Assembly: GCA_003550325.1 (NCBI GenBank)
Contig: QKWP01000442.1
Span: 186,696 to 250,695 of the forward strand
Reading direction: 5' to 3'
Length of the DNA: 64,000 nt
From: Gigaspora rosea
Lineage: Eukaryota; Glomeromycota; Glomeromycetes; Diversisporales; Gigasporaceae
Below, one piece after another: positions 1 to 11,224 of this stretch. Under the pieces are notes generated by a model that did not search any database, was not told the origin of the DNA, and worked only from the letters and a program-made list of their open reading frames with translations. The position numbers and the translations under genes are program-made. How positions within the stretch are numbered: position 1 is the first letter of the stretch; each line of letters opens with the position of its first letter.

Positions 1-460
1 AATTAAATTGTGTGTTTCATCCCCTTGTAGATCAAATTTCTTCTAGAAATTTCTAGGAGAATCAATAACAACTACTGGTTCCTATGTTTGTGGCTCATAA
101 TATTTAGCAAGATGATCACTATTATAGTATTTTTGCAAAATTTTTCCCTTCTATTGTCCATAATTTATAAGCACCATTGTCTAATTTCTCATGGATAAGG
201 AAAGTTCCAAATCTTTTGTCTTCAAATTTGGCTGAGCGAGAGGCTTCTAGTTCCTTTCTTTGTATCCATACTTTATCACCAATTTCAAATGCCTCTGTTC
301 GAATATTGGCATCAAAACGGACTTTTTGTTTTTGCTGTGATCGTTCAGTATTTTGCCTGGCCTGATTCTGGTAATTTGGTAATTTCTCTATTAAATCATA
401 AGCACGTTGGAGGATACTTCCTTGTAAGTCTATTTCATTATTAATTTCTACCAAAATTAA
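1..460 (-). pseudogene. Ty3/gypsy retrotransposon remnant: C-terminal end of integrase
   Basis: A 110-codon minus-strand frame (454-122) reads as the C-terminal domain of a retroviral-type integrase. Its centre has 'VRFDANIRTEAFEIGDKVWI', then a KFEDKRFGTF block and a DNGAYKLW block, the usual GDxVWI...GPFxI...NGAYxL order of Ty3/gypsy Pol proteins. The frame breaks near position 120. After a shift, the minus strand continues with 'NSDHLAKYYE', which resembles the NGDRLKPYY end of these integrases, followed by stop codons. The integrase catalytic core, RNase H, reverse transcriptase and LTRs are absent, unless they lie left of the window. Family assignment is by motif only. It is a dead fragment. 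Confidence 0.75.
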
Positions 461-956
461 AACTTATTCTATAACAACATGATCGTCATACTAATAGATT
501 TTATTACCTCTTAAATAAAGTTTTTTTTAACTTTTTTTTTATTTCTTTTTTTTTGCTTAACTTTTTTTTTTGTCCAATTTTTTTGTTCGAATTAAAGATA
601 ATTTTAAAGCGTTTACTACAAAAATAAAAAAAATTCAAAACTTGAAATAATTATTATAACTTTCGCTATACTTTCATATAAATAATTATTGTTGTAGCTG
701 ATGCTAAAAACAGCTAATGCTAAAATTTTAACCTACTTTGATATAAAATTTTAAAATTATTTTTGTAGTAATTTTTTTATTTTTGTCTTATAGGGTTAGG
801 GTGAGGTTTGGAGGAAGATTTGATATTTAAAGTGTATTTGTAGATTTTAGCAGGGCTTATAGTTTCAAATCAAGATCCCAAATTTCAGCAATAGCCATTT
901 TCAGCATCAGCTGTGACAATTATCGACAATTATTATAACATTCGCTATACTTTCAT
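461..956. other. AT-rich spacer with a 37-bp direct repeat
   Basis: I see no gene here. A segment at 648-684 (core 'ttcgctatactttcat') recurs in direct orientation at about 928-964 with few changes. The pair brackets about 280 bp, and the interval also has GATGC/GCATC inverted bits around 'agctgatgct' and 'agcatcagct'. It may be a small degraded element or a short duplication. Confidence 0.4.
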
Positions 957-2539
957 GTGAATAATACATACTTTGCTGCTTGCTTGTCATATATTAGCAT
1001 ATTAGTGCCTTCCAATATTAATACTGTGTTAGATATTTGTGAGGAAGTCAAAGAAATAGATGCAGATTTAAGTGAAGCTAACATGGATGATGTGCTTGAC
1101 ACAGTTCTGGACGCAACTGAAAGTGTAGGTCATGTGTAGGAAGCAGTAGAAGATGATAATGTATTAGAAGAGAAATTAGAATCTGAAAGAATAAAAATAT
1201 ATTCGCATCCAGTTAATGAGTATGTGATATGGATTAAAAATCTTGAATATGCTGAACTAAGTTATGTTTGGCATGATTGTAGAAGCATATCACATAGCAA
1301 TACAAAAAAAACTATTGGACTAAGTGATAGTATTGCTATCGTTACAGGTTATATAAAAGTGTTGCTGGGAGTAATCCGCACAAAAAATCACGAATCGCAC
1401 AAAAGAACTTAAAAAAATGTTGTCGTAAAAGTTTTATTACTGTTACACTTTCTGTAAATTCATTTGCTATAGTTTTACAGTATCATTACAAACACACCAA
1501 CCATTACCCTGGCCATTTGTCAGATTTGTGTACGCTTTCTCTTTCCAAAAATATTAGAGAATTTGTCCAAAAACGTGTTTTTGAAGTGCTCAACACCTTT
1601 AGTATACAGAAACTTTTAAAGTTTAGAGCAGTTGAACTTAAAGATCAAATAAAGAGAGACACTAAAGGTTATTTACAAGATGTTCAAACATTATGGGATA
1701 CCTTTATAATATGTGACGATATATATCAGATATGTACTCATGTATAATATAATAAATAATATTATTTTTCTTGATAAGAATAAGTTGGTTTCTTTAGATA
1801 AATAGTAAGAAAAGCTAATTAATGGAGGTGGTAGTGCTTGTTTGAACGTAATAATAAACTAAATAATATTGGGTTTTTATTGCATTTCAAACAAAAGAAC
1901 AAAAGGAATTTACAAAACTTGCTAGAGTTTTGTATTTAGATAAACACATAGTATGAATTACTATGGGTTTCATCTTTTTACTATTATGATATATTATTCA
2001 ATGACAGGTAGTAGGTATCCAATTGCATTTTTGATAAGCAAATTCAAATAATCTTTAACTTTGGAAAGGTAGATAGATTTTTTAAAACATGAGAATGAGG
2101 TACGCCCAAATATATTTATGGTGGATGTTGCTGAAGAGGAGATAAAGGCTGTTGGAGAGAGTTTTCCAGACAGTTCCATATTTTTATGTCACTTTCACGT
2201 ATTGCGTTCTTGGCGCAGAAAGCTGGGTCATAAACATGGAATGAAAAATTAATCCAAATAAAGAAATCATTTGGAAAGATCTATGGAGGTTATTGAGAAC
2301 TGAAGAATGGAGCAACTCAAAAACTCAGCAACAAATCGTAAAGACAATTGGCAGGTGGTGAGAGATAGATAACGAAGATATAAAGGAATTTGCAAAGTAT
2401 TTTGAATACTGGTGGAAACCAAGATATGAGATGTGGATAATATGTGCTAGAGGTTTATCACGTGATAACATAGATACGAATAATTTAATAGAATCCTTTC
2501 ATCATAAGTTGAAATATACATTTATAAAAGGGCATCCAG

Positions 2540-2612
2540 GTTTTTTTTTATCTGTATTGTTTAATTTTGATTTTTTTATTGTTTTCTTTACTAATGGTTT
2601 TTTTAATCTCAG
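2540..2612 (+). other. Possible intron in the MULE pseudogene
   Basis: The segment starts GT after 'ggcatccag' and ends 'tttaatctcag', with a long T-rich tract, as in other introns here. The flanking translations resemble adjacent MULE segments, but the joined reading frame is off by one, so either the splice sites or the frame have drifted. Confidence 0.35.
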
Positions 2613-2666
2613 GTTGCCGACTCGATAGTAAGGTTTATCTATTAGTTGAGATAGTACTTCAAGATA

Positions 2667-2952
2667 GTGTTCTACAGACCCAATTCGAGATCCGGATCTG
2701 ATCTGAATTTGTACTCATCGGATCTCAAAAATCAAGGATTCGGATTCGGTCTATTAGATTCGGATCCATATAAAAACCCGAAAGATCTGAAAAGTTCCGA
2801 TTCTTCATATGTAAGGAGTTCTTCGGATTCGGTCAGGATCAGGTTTCATATATTTAAACACTGATTCGAATCTATACTTGGACCTGAATTGAAATTTCGG
2901 ATCAGATTCGGATCTTTAAAAATATCTGTCTGATCCGATCCATGCGGAACAC
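2667..2952. mobile_element. MITE inserted in the MULE, 12-bp target duplication
   Basis: The left end reads 'gtgttctacagacc' and the right end, reverse complemented, 'gtgttccgcatgga', giving short imperfect terminal inverted repeats. Both subterminal regions are packed with 'ggatctga/tcggatc' words in opposite orientation. Flanks are 'tacttcaagata' (2655-2666) and 'tacttcgaaata' (2953-2964), a 12-bp target duplication with two mismatches. Removing the insert rejoins MULE-like coding sequence on both sides. Non-autonomous; the long target duplication suggests Mutator-type mobilisation, which is inference. Confidence 0.65.
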
Positions 2953-3804
2953 TACTTCGAAATATGAATTTTTCTATGTTTTTAAATAAGTTGAGAATTG
3001 GTCAGATGAATCCCCAACAATGCCAACAATGCATTTGTAAGATTACTGGAACTAAACATATAAACAAAAATGATATTTATAAAATTTAACAGGACATTTG
3101 GTTAGTTCGATCTATGACAAATAATGATATTAAGTATTCCGTCCGTAAGAGGGATAATAGTGATGAAACCAATTTGGATATTACGTCATATATTTGTAGT
3201 TGTTTAGACTTTAGAAAATATCAATTAGCCTGCAAACATATATTCTCAGTACTAGCTCAACTTCGCATTTATGATGACAATAAAAAGAACGAACATGGTT
3301 AGTAATTGGCTTCAAATTTTGCTTTGAAATATGTCTTAACTAAAGATTGGACCCATTGAGAAAATCTCTACCTGAGTATTATTAAATCATTCGTGTTATC
3401 CGGGTAAATTATTATGTATTTCGGGTAATAATATGCCAATAATTTTTACCCAGGTCCAATCTCTAGTTCTAACAAATGCTTAGTAGTCATTTAACAATTA
3501 TTTAATAATTAAAATTTTTTTTAATCAAGTAAATATTGAAACATATGACAGAAATGTTGAAATTACAAAATTACAAAAAGATCTATCTGCAATTATTGTT
3601 GAATGGAGAAAAAAGAATGCACAAGATATTTGTAGTCTACAAGAATCTTTTCGGCAAACTGCCCAAGCAGAAAGAGCAAGAATTGCCAGAGCTGAGATCC
3701 TACCACAAGTAAATGAAATGAAAACATCTCAAATTGCATCAAATATTAAGTCAAAAAGCATAATTTTTATTGATATGTATACATGCTTGAAATCATCAAT
3801 TTGA

Positions 3805-4899
3805 TCAGTATACTATTGCAAAGTAATATAATTGAACAATTATATTTTTTTAAAATGTTACAAAGCTTTATCTCTAATAAACTACAGTAAGCAAAAAAAA
3901 ATATAATAATAATGGGATGGGTTAATATAATCCAGTAAGTGCATGTAATCATGTTCGAATATGTATAATTATCGTAACTTAATGCATGCCGTTAACCATT
4001 TCGAGATATTTGCATTTAATTTGTAAAAACTTTTTTTTATTTTTAAAATTGTAAAATTTGTAATTTTTAAATATTCCAGTATTGGTCATGAAAATACAAT
4101 AGCATGGTGGACATTCGATTTGATTGGCTTGAAGATCACTAGATTACACAATATAAAAAAATTTTAAAGTAACCCTTACTATGAAAAACCACGTTATCAA
4201 TTAACAACTCATAGTTTTACATAATAAAATTTTTTTAAACCATATAATAGTGCTCTTCAACTCTTCATATGTCTTCTGTAAAAAAAGATCAGTATAGATC
4301 AAATACGGTAATGTAGTATGTAATGAATGAGTTAATTAGCTATTAATCATTATATAAACTTAGTTATTATAAGTAATTTTTTGGTTACTAGCGAAAAAAT
4401 ACAATGGCCCGAGTTGATAAAGAAGTTTTAGTACCGTGAGTTAATTTTTTTAAAGACAAAAAAATTTATTTGAACAAATCATAAACATTTAAATACGTAA
4501 AAGGGAACTACAGAAGCATTAAACCAATTGACAGGTAGGTCAAGAAGCAAATGCTGATCCAAAATTAACTAAATTGGCATAAAACGTTGATAACAATTTC
4601 TGCTGAAACTATTTTGGTTGAAGGTGGCTTACCGTATTTGATTCCTTAAAGACACACATTGTTTGGACTATTACAAAATACGCAGTGGGTGCAAACACAA
4701 AAAGCTGTTCACGACAACTTCGATTAATGACCTACAACTTGAATGATAAACCGTTATGTGATTGGTAGGAGGTTTAAAAATCAACATAAACATGGGGTGA
4801 TTCTGCAATTGCAATTTATGAATAACCAAAAATTGAAAAGATGGTAACTAGAGAATATTTATAGAAAATGCAAAGCAGAGAAGTCTCGAAAAATTGTTA
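3805..4899. other. Spacer without a recognisable gene
   Basis: AT-rich, with only short frames. A start-like 'atggcccgagttgat' at about 4404 opens a frame of a dozen codons and stops. I could not connect the fragments into a gene. Confidence 0.4.
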
Positions 4900-4901
4900 T
4901 A

Positions 4902-5206
4902 TGGGGTGTTCCAATTTAAAAGGCCCATTTTTACAATTTTTGAAAAATGAGTTTTTGTTAGAATTACAAAATTTTGACATGATTGACTTTTTTTAATTAT
5001 AAATGAAAGTTGATTTGCATAATAAAAAATCAAAATAATGTAAAAAGAAAAATTACATAAGGCTGCATAGAGCCAACACGTCACGAGATTATCCGATAGT
5101 CATCTGCCATCTTTAACCAATCAAAATCGTGAAATTTGATTAATCCCGGCAAATATCTCAAAATAAAATATATGTAAAAATGGGCCCTTTTAACTTGGAG
5201 CACCCC
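4902..5206. mobile_element. MITE with ~32-bp inverted repeats and TA duplication
   Basis: The left end 'ggggtgttccaattt' followed by 'ggcccatttttac' is mirrored at the right by 'gtaaaaatgggccc' and 'ggagcacccc'. The inverted repeats are about 32 bp with two or three differences. TA dinucleotides flank both ends (4900-4901 and 5207-5208). The interior is AT-rich without a coding frame. Size and TA target fit a Tc1/mariner-type non-autonomous element. Confidence 0.75.
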
Positions 5207-6190
5207 TAATGTTGTTAGTCGAAATACTTAATTTAGTCAACCATTTAGGCAATTAGTGTCTAAATATATTTCAATATGGCATTATTTTTTTTTGAAATGT
5301 CAAAAGTCTAAATTTGTCTAAATGCCTAAATAGTTGACTAAATAAATACTATGTGACTAAATATTTAAATAGTAGACTAAATAAAATACTTGTGACTAAA
5401 TGTCTAAATTAAATATAAACAATAAAATTATTTAAATAAATTGAATATTATATTATTACTACTGCACTTTGAACTTAAAGACAAAGTACAACTAAGTATA
5501 AATTTAATCTTAATTAGTGATAAGTTATTTAGTGCTTTTTATATATGATGTGCGTAATGCGCAGTATTATACCTGGTTTATAAAAATGCTCCATTGTTGG
5601 AATAATAAGTAATTTTGTTCCACTCTTGAGCTTGTTCATAATTTAATTAATTTTTTCCAGTTGGGAACTTCCAAATGCTTAAGATAAATTGATCTGCATT
5701 ATGCTAGCATGCTCGCATAAAAATATATCTGCACAAATCATATGCATGGTTTCAAAATTCGTACGCATTATTATACTAGTTCTAATAATAATAGACAGAT
5801 TTAGACATTTGTTTAGAGGTAGCTTTATGTAATGAACGAGTAATAAATTAATCATTTGAATGAAGTCTATAATAATAACGGGTAATAAATTAATATGTTA
5901 GTGCAATTTATAGACATTTAATTAGTCTAATAATCAGTCTGTCCGGTCTTATACTGATCATTCCTAATCAGTTCTGGACTGCAGTTCAGTCAAACTTTTT
6001 AAAAGACTACAGCCTTTGGACCAAGATGGGCCGGACGGACTGATTAACAGCACTAATGGGAATAGGTTCGCTATCCAAACAAGCTCAAGCATTCATACTC
6101 TAACGTCAATACCTATGACAAAACTCTAGACAAGGGCTGATTATTTGAACCTGTACCAATCATTCTCACAACCTGTTGAATGCATAAACT

Positions 6191-6323
6191 AACTATAAAC
6201 TACTGACTAAACCCAAGGTCCTAAACCACACCTTGACTAATACATGAAAACACAAGNAACTATAAACTACTGACTAAACCCAAGGTCCTAAACCACACCT
6301 TGACTAATACATGAAAACACAAG
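6191..6323. repeat. 66-bp exact duplication flanking a single N
   Basis: Positions 6191-6256 and 6258-6323 are identical, separated by one N at 6257. This is what gap closing or contig joining produces when two overlapping ends are placed end to end, so one copy may not exist in the genome. Confidence 0.85.
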
Positions 6324-6349
6324 CATAAAAAAAATACAGTATCTACAGG

Positions 6350-6895
6350 TCCCTGCAGTCGCGGAGCCTAACTATCTATTAATAAGATCCTTGCACTGCT
6401 ACTGCAGCCACGGAGCTTAACTATCCACTAATAAGGTCTTGTACAGCGCCGTGTGGCCTAACTATCTATTAATAAGATCCTTGCACTGCCACTATAACCG
6501 CGGTGCCTAATCATCCATTAATAAGGCCCTTGCACTGCTACTGCAATTGAGGAGCCTAAACATACACTAATAAGGTCCTTGCACTGCCACTACAGCAGCT
6601 GAGCCTAACTATCCACTAATAAGGTCCTTGCAGCTGCGGTGCCTAACTATCCACTATTGAGGTCCGTGTGCGGCTACTGCAGTCGCAGAGCCAAACTATG
6701 CACTAATAGGACTTGTACTGCCACTGCAGCAGCTGAGCCTAACTATCCACTAATAAGGTCCTTGCAGCTGCGGTGCCTAACTATCCACTATTGAGGTCCG
6801 TGTGCGGCTACTGCAGCTGCAGAGCCAAACTATGCACTAATAGGACTTGCACTGCCACTGCAGCCACGGAGCCCAACAACTGACTAAAGATGGTG
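6350..6895. repeat. GC-rich minisatellite, ~60-bp unit with a 134-bp higher-order repeat
   Basis: Units share the words 'gcctaactatccactaata', 'ggtccttgcactgcc' and 'actgcagc'. About nine degenerate units are visible. A longer segment starting 'cagcagctgagcctaac' at 6593 recurs at 6727 almost unchanged, a higher-order period of 134 bp. GC content is far above the surrounding sequence. No coding frame runs through it. Confidence 0.8.
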
Positions 6896-7385
6896 GGCGG
6901 GAGATAGAGCCAGCATTTACCAAATCGAGTGATAGCAAAACCAAAATAACTAACCTTTATTGCTAATGCTAATACTAATTTGTTATTTATCCAAAAATAT
7001 TTAATGTTTAGTTAAGCCTCTAAAAATTAACCTCACATATCACAAAAAATTAGGCTACATATGTTCATTACAATAATTTAAAGCTATATTTGGACCGATT
7101 GTCTTTTTGGTCCGTCCCATAAAAAGACAGTTCTAAAGAGGACCGCAGAACCAGCAGTTTTAGTCAGACTGATTAACAGCTCTTACTCCCATATGTTTTT
7201 CATATATATTTCTTAATTTAGACATTTCGGCATTATTTAGACATTTTGACATTATTTAGACATTTCGGCATAATTTAGGATTTCGCCAATATTTAGACAT
7301 TTCGGCAGCCTAAATATCAAATGTCGAAATATTTCTACAAGCATAAATCAATTTCGGCTAACAACATTAGTTGAGGACGAGTTGT

Positions 7386-8430
7386 ATGCCTTTGGAAAAC
7401 AATGCCGATTTGAACAGTATGTAAGGATATATTAGATATCTTTTATTGCTATGAAATTTCTAACTCATGATTTGCGTATGTTTTCAGTTTGGCACATTCT
7501 TTCATTATCGACCCTGATGATGAAACCTACCATCAAAACAATGTGTTTACCCTCGAAGAACTCGAAAAGATTCGTGACACAGAATCAAAAGACCTTCCTA
7601 AGATGCTGACCGAATTATTGAAATTTATCAGTTCTTTCCGAATGAAAACAACAGAAAATTTACGGATAGTGCTTGTTACATGAAAGGACTGGGAAGGCGA
7701 AAACTTTGACAGGTCTAAACATTTTGATTTTGACTGGATTAAACATAGCGTTCACAGTTTATTATTAGAATTTGAGTCCGGCACATTAAAGCAAGATCAC
7801 TTGGAAGCGTGATACAAAATCCATATTTGGTTACTAATAGACAAATCCTTCAACGAGTTAAAAGGGGTGTATATTGCCAGAGGCGAGTCATATAGTCTTG
7901 CTTTTGTGAAATGCAAAAATAAATATAGAGTTATTCAAGGATTGGTCGCAACCATATGAAAAGTACTTGGAAGAAGAGAGATTTAATATTAAGGAAAGGA
8001 ATATATGAATACGGACGGTGCTTTTGAGGTTGGAAAGGACTACAAGGGGGATAAAGGGACTAGCTACTCAGAGAAAGGGGTTTAAAAAATCTAAAGACAT
8101 GTTAGTAGATTTGGGCAATTATATAAAGTGGAAAAAAATAAACTACGTCAATTGGAGCTAGTAAGCTTCATTCATGCTAGTAGTATGCTTTGCTTTTAAT
8201 CTGTCTATGATTTGATGAATTTGTTATACATATTAACTATATTATTATACAGGTCTTTTTATAATTTTATTACGTATTGATGCTCCTGCTGGCTATATGT
8301 ATAGAATAACGAGATCGGAGACTCTACAGATACCAACTGATGTTAGATATTTTGAAGAAGCTCTTAAGTGTATGGTTTTGACTTGGAAAGCGAGATTATT
8401 ATTGATACTTTCATTATTACATCAATAGAA
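7386..8430 (+). pseudogene. Decayed two-or-more-exon gene of unknown function
   Basis: An ATG at 7386 opens a short exon (to 7420). A clean intron (GTAAGG...TTTTCAG, 7421-7487) joins it in frame to 'LAHSFIIDPDDE' and an acidic helical stretch. In-frame TGA codons follow at 7681, about 7812 and about 7957, with protein-like sequence between them (DFDWIKHSVHSLLLEF; VYIARGESYS). After frame breaks, a further segment at about 8265-8426, downstream of a possible acceptor at about 8252, reads 'DAPAGYMYRITRSE' and 'WKARLLL'. The pieces remind me of a multicopy protein family of arbuscular mycorrhizal fungi, but I cannot name a function. Several lesions make it a pseudogene. Confidence 0.5.
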
Positions 8431-8822
8431 TACAAATATTTACGAGAACTTTAGGCAATTGTTCGTAAAACAATTGATGTTATTGAAGGAATTAATAACG
8501 ATGATGATCACGATGATATATTGGAGAATTTGCAAGAAGCTAGCATAAGGATTGTACTATTGTTCCTAATTGTATTAGGACATCACAAAAAAAACGGACA
8601 GTCTCGCTAACATCGCAAGTTCTATTAAAGAAGAAAAAGGAATAAACACTTACCTTTTCACTTTCTTAGTAGTCATAATAAAAATTGTTCTGAAGCTTGT
8701 ACGTTATATGCGAAATGTTAGGTTGCATTGTAAATTCCTGATAAATTTCTACAATCACATGATTATTAAATTTCAGTCTATTCATTTTAAAAATTTTAAA
8801 AAATATAACTTTAATTATAAAT

Positions 8823-9310
8823 GTTGGTTACCTAAGTTAATTTCATTTTTCGTATAAAATACTATCTTATTTCTAAAATTTATATAGCATCCAATTATAT
8901 CATCAGTAGTATATGACTCTCTATATGGCCCACCACTTCCTGAATAAAAAGAATATCCGTCGTCACCATGATAACCACACTCCAATGATTCATTTTCCTT
9001 GTTTTCCTGTCCTAAAGATATGATATAGATATTAATCTATAATAATAAGAAAATAAAATAAAAATTTGCTATTACCAGGCATGAGCATATTATTTATATA
9101 ATTTGAATCGTCTATTTTTTTATCGCTTTGCTTTGTACAATATCTGATTCCAATCATTCTATTAAGAAAATGGAATTAAAAAATTTTAGGAAATCAGATA
9201 CCCATTTTTTTCTTTGTTTATAATTTAAATTCAAAGTAAAATATCCTGTACTCTGAAGGGACTGGATGATTTGCTCGAACGATAGCAGCTTTAAACTCAT
9301 CAGGACCTTT
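8823..9310 (-). pseudogene. SPRY-domain protein remnant
   Basis: Read on the minus strand, 9310-9190 gives an 'AAIVRANHPVP...FYFE' segment. Next comes 9165-9076 ('MIGIRYCTKQSDKK...MLMPG'), a clean intron (9075-9012), then 9011-8823 with 'GYHGDDGYSFYSGSGGPY', a TTDDIIGCYINF block and 'VFYTKNEINLG'. This is the typical order of a SPRY (B30.2-like) domain, a protein-interaction beta sandwich. Between the first two pieces there is an in-frame TAA and a frame change, so the gene is broken. No start or other domain was found. The SPRY call is firm; partner and role are unknown. Confidence 0.75.
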
Positions 9311-9358
9311 AATTAAAAGTTTTTTTTTTAATAAATTAAAAGGCTATAATGATATTCT

Positions 9359-9563
9359 GGGTAGTTTCAAGAACAGTGAACCCAGTGATATCTTCATGAT
9401 CATCATTTCACGTTATTAATAATTCGGCCTAAGTTAGGGTTAGTGTTAGATTAGGTGATAATATAGGTTAGGCCAATTTTGTTAGTGCTAGTAAACAAAT
9501 GACTTAATTGTATGATTTCACGTGATGTAATGATCGCTGGGTTCACTGTTCTTGAAGTGTCCC
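9359..9563. mobile_element. MITE, ~205 bp, long imperfect inverted repeats
   Basis: The left arm 'caagaacagtgaacccag' and its reverse complement at the right ('ctgggttcactgttcttg') anchor inverted repeats that extend about 50 bp with mismatches (both contain a 'cattatttcacgt'-like part). No coding capacity. The target duplication is unclear. Confidence 0.7.
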
Positions 9564-9864
9564 TCTAAATCTCCCATTGCTGTAGGTTAAAATCAATTCA
9601 GAATTTTTGTTAATATCCAAAAGTAATTTACACAATATACGATTTTATGTATGCACATTTGTATTCACTAGTGTTAAAAATTAAGTTGGGAAGAGATTGA
9701 ATACATAATAGCTTAATTAAAAATACAAGAAAAGAATATAATTTAAGATTTATACAGAGGATTGGAAATTTTAATTCTGCACGTGATTAAGTTAAGCGTA
9801 ATAAAAAGAATTTTCTATCAAAGCGGAGTATGCAAAGATTATTAGTTATTCGAAAGGTAGATTT

Positions 9865-10092
9865 GTGAAGTTTCAAAATGTTACTTTTTTCGACCGTTAC
9901 GAGAAAATTATTGAAGCCGATAATATAGAATATATAATGTATTATCCGGATGGATTTTTTTATTGGAATTACATTGAAAAAGGGGTTTATCGTGAATCTG
10001 CAACATATATTAGATATTTTATTTTAACAAATACTTATATGTTTGTTAATTCTAAAAGTACGCATTCTCTTGAGAAGTTAATGGTTTTTTAA
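9865..10092 (+). CDS. Small open frame, unknown, no ATG start
   Basis: A frame of 75 codons rich in aromatic residues (repeated YY, FYW) ends at 10092. It has no ATG at its beginning; the frame is open upstream to about 9830. It could be the last exon of an unrecognised gene or chance. I do not recognise a family. Confidence 0.25.
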   Translation: MKFQNVTFFDRYEKIIEADNIEYIMYYPDGFFYWNYIEKGVYRESATYIRYFILTNTYMFVNSKSTHSLEKLMVF

Positions 10093-10374
10093 TTACTAAT
10101 TAGTTTTGACATTAAATTTATTATTAATTAGTTGGTTAATAGTAAATGAAAATTAGGTCGTGCTTGTTAGTTTTATTATTTTTCCTTTTTTTATCTTTTG
10201 ATATACTGTATTGTAAATAATTTTTTTATTAAAAAAATTTTTATAATGATAAGTGTAATGGATATTTTAAATTTGATTGGCTAATGCTAATAAAATTTTT
10301 TACATTTTACAAAACGTCTAACTCAAGATTTCATGTGATTTGTCATGCAAATTTTTCAATAATACTTGTCAAAT

Positions 10375-10452
10375 CCCAAACATAATAAAATTGTCCCAAA
10401 TCCCAATCCCAAATTTCAATCCCTAACATAATCCCAAATCCCAATATTTTTG
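10375..10452. repeat. 'cccaaat' low-complexity stretch
   Basis: Seven or so irregular copies of 'tcccaaat/cccaatccc' in about 80 bp. Confidence 0.6.
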
Positions 10453-10467
10453 CCAACAAGTATACTC

Positions 10468-10797
10468 ATCGGTGAGTTGAACACGTAAGAATTAAACTTT
10501 GCTTTATGAATAGATATATTTGATTCAATAATTTCAATTTCACTTGTTAAAGAATTTACGGCAGTTTTCAGCTAATGATAAATATAATGCTTTCAATTTT
10601 GCTAAACTATTTATCTCTAAATTTGCCAAAGCTTTTCTCTTCTTTATATCCTTAAGATTCTTTACAGTTTTTGGTACTTTAAGGGGTTCAATTGCTGATT
10701 CATTTTTTGATTCATTTTTTGTGTCAATTTGGTTTACTGAGTCACCTAATTCGAAAACTTCTCGAGCGGATTCAGTTTTGGACAAATAAATAAACAA
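10468..10797 (-). pseudogene. Third, truncated copy of the membrane/coiled-coil gene family
   Basis: The minus-strand frame 10797-10540 starts 'MFIYLSKTESAREVFELGD', parallel to 'LFIYLSQNETTQEVF' of the gene at 11225-11908. It ends 'LANLEINSLAKL...RKFF', parallel to 'LADLEINRLLNKL...CQFF'. The hydrophobic N-terminal segment is missing, and a frameshift near 10540 displaces the 'EIEIIESN' end into another frame, read to about 10500. A segment at 10468-10490 is shared with 55835-55862 next to another copy of the family. It is a truncated tandem duplicate. Confidence 0.6.
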
Positions 10798-10985
10798 ATC
10801 GATAAATTATTTTTGTCAAAAGTATGTTGTTAAAAACAAAGCTCGTGGGCAAAATATATAGATTCTATGCAATTTATTTTGTAAATTTTATAATAAACTC
10901 ATGAAAAAAATCTTTTTAAATCTAATATAAACTAAAATTTGTACAAAAATAAAGTAATTTTTTTTTTTAAAAAAATAAAATGAAT

Positions 10986-11213
10986 TAAATATAGAATAGG
11001 TATCACTTCGATAAAATTTCGAGAGACAAAGAATTAGCCGTATTCACATAATCACGAAATGTGGCGCAACACCATTTCATGTGACAAATCTGGTTTGCGC
11101 AATACTGATTTGGCTGCATGAAGAGGTGCTGCGCTACATTTTACGATTATTTGAATAAGGCTAATTCTTCATCCCTCGAAATTTTATCAGAGGCGTCACC
11201 AATTCTATATTTA
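10986..11213. mobile_element. 228-bp MITE, copy A
   Basis: The ends 'taaatatagaat' and 'attctatattta' begin inverted repeats of about 100 bp, so almost the whole element can fold into one hairpin. Near the centre are 'atgtggcgcaacacc' and 'ggtgctgcgctacat'. A second copy of identical length lies at 56109-56336. This copy sits 11 bp beyond the stop of the gene at 11225-11908. Flank 'tta' words may be the target duplication but overlap the repeat. Confidence 0.8.
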
Positions 11214-11224
11214 ACCCAAACATT

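Larger units (their letters stand above)
957..3804 (+). pseudogene. Mutator-like (MULE) transposase, decayed, FAR1-type N-terminus to SWIM finger
   Basis: Pieces on one strand follow the order of a MULE transposase. An N-terminal segment near 1412-1747 has a cysteine-rich start and 'YHYKHTNHYPGHLSDL', typical of FAR1/MULE DNA-binding regions. At 2089-2215 there is 'FMVDVAEEE' followed by 'CHFHVLRSW', matching the block around the second catalytic Asp and the C-x2-H motif. At about 2479-2514, 'NNLIESFHHKLK' matches the third catalytic acidic residue. At 3114-3297, CSC...CKHIF is a SWIM zinc finger. A GT-AG intron fits at 3298-3529 and joins in frame to a coiled-coil tail ending at the TGA at 3802-3804. 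There is a frameshift near 2247, a TGG-TGA nonsense codon near 2361, and a small element inserted at 2667. The N-terminal boundary is uncertain. Confidence 0.75.
5208..7371. mobile_element. Candidate 2.2-kb element with inverted termini and subterminal repeats
   Basis: The left end 'aatgttgttagtcgaaat' and the right end, reverse complemented, 'aatgttgttagccgaaat' are inverted copies of about 18 bp. Both subterminal zones hold many copies of 'tttagacattt', direct on the right (7215-7310) and as 'aaatgtctaaat' on the left (5225-5410). There is no transposase frame inside. The interior carries small inverted segments ending 'gactgattaacagc' (about 6055 and 7175), a GC-rich minisatellite, and an N-flanked duplication. 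Target duplication cannot be fixed because the left end abuts the neighbouring MITE. Superfamily unknown. Confidence 0.55.

Noticed and set aside
177..365. Plus-strand frame of 62 codons
   Set aside because: Antisense shadow of the integrase remnant, which has recognisable motifs on the minus strand.
9421..9480. Telomere-like 'ttagggttag' words
   Set aside because: Only a few irregular copies within a MITE interior, with no tandem (TTAGGG)n run.
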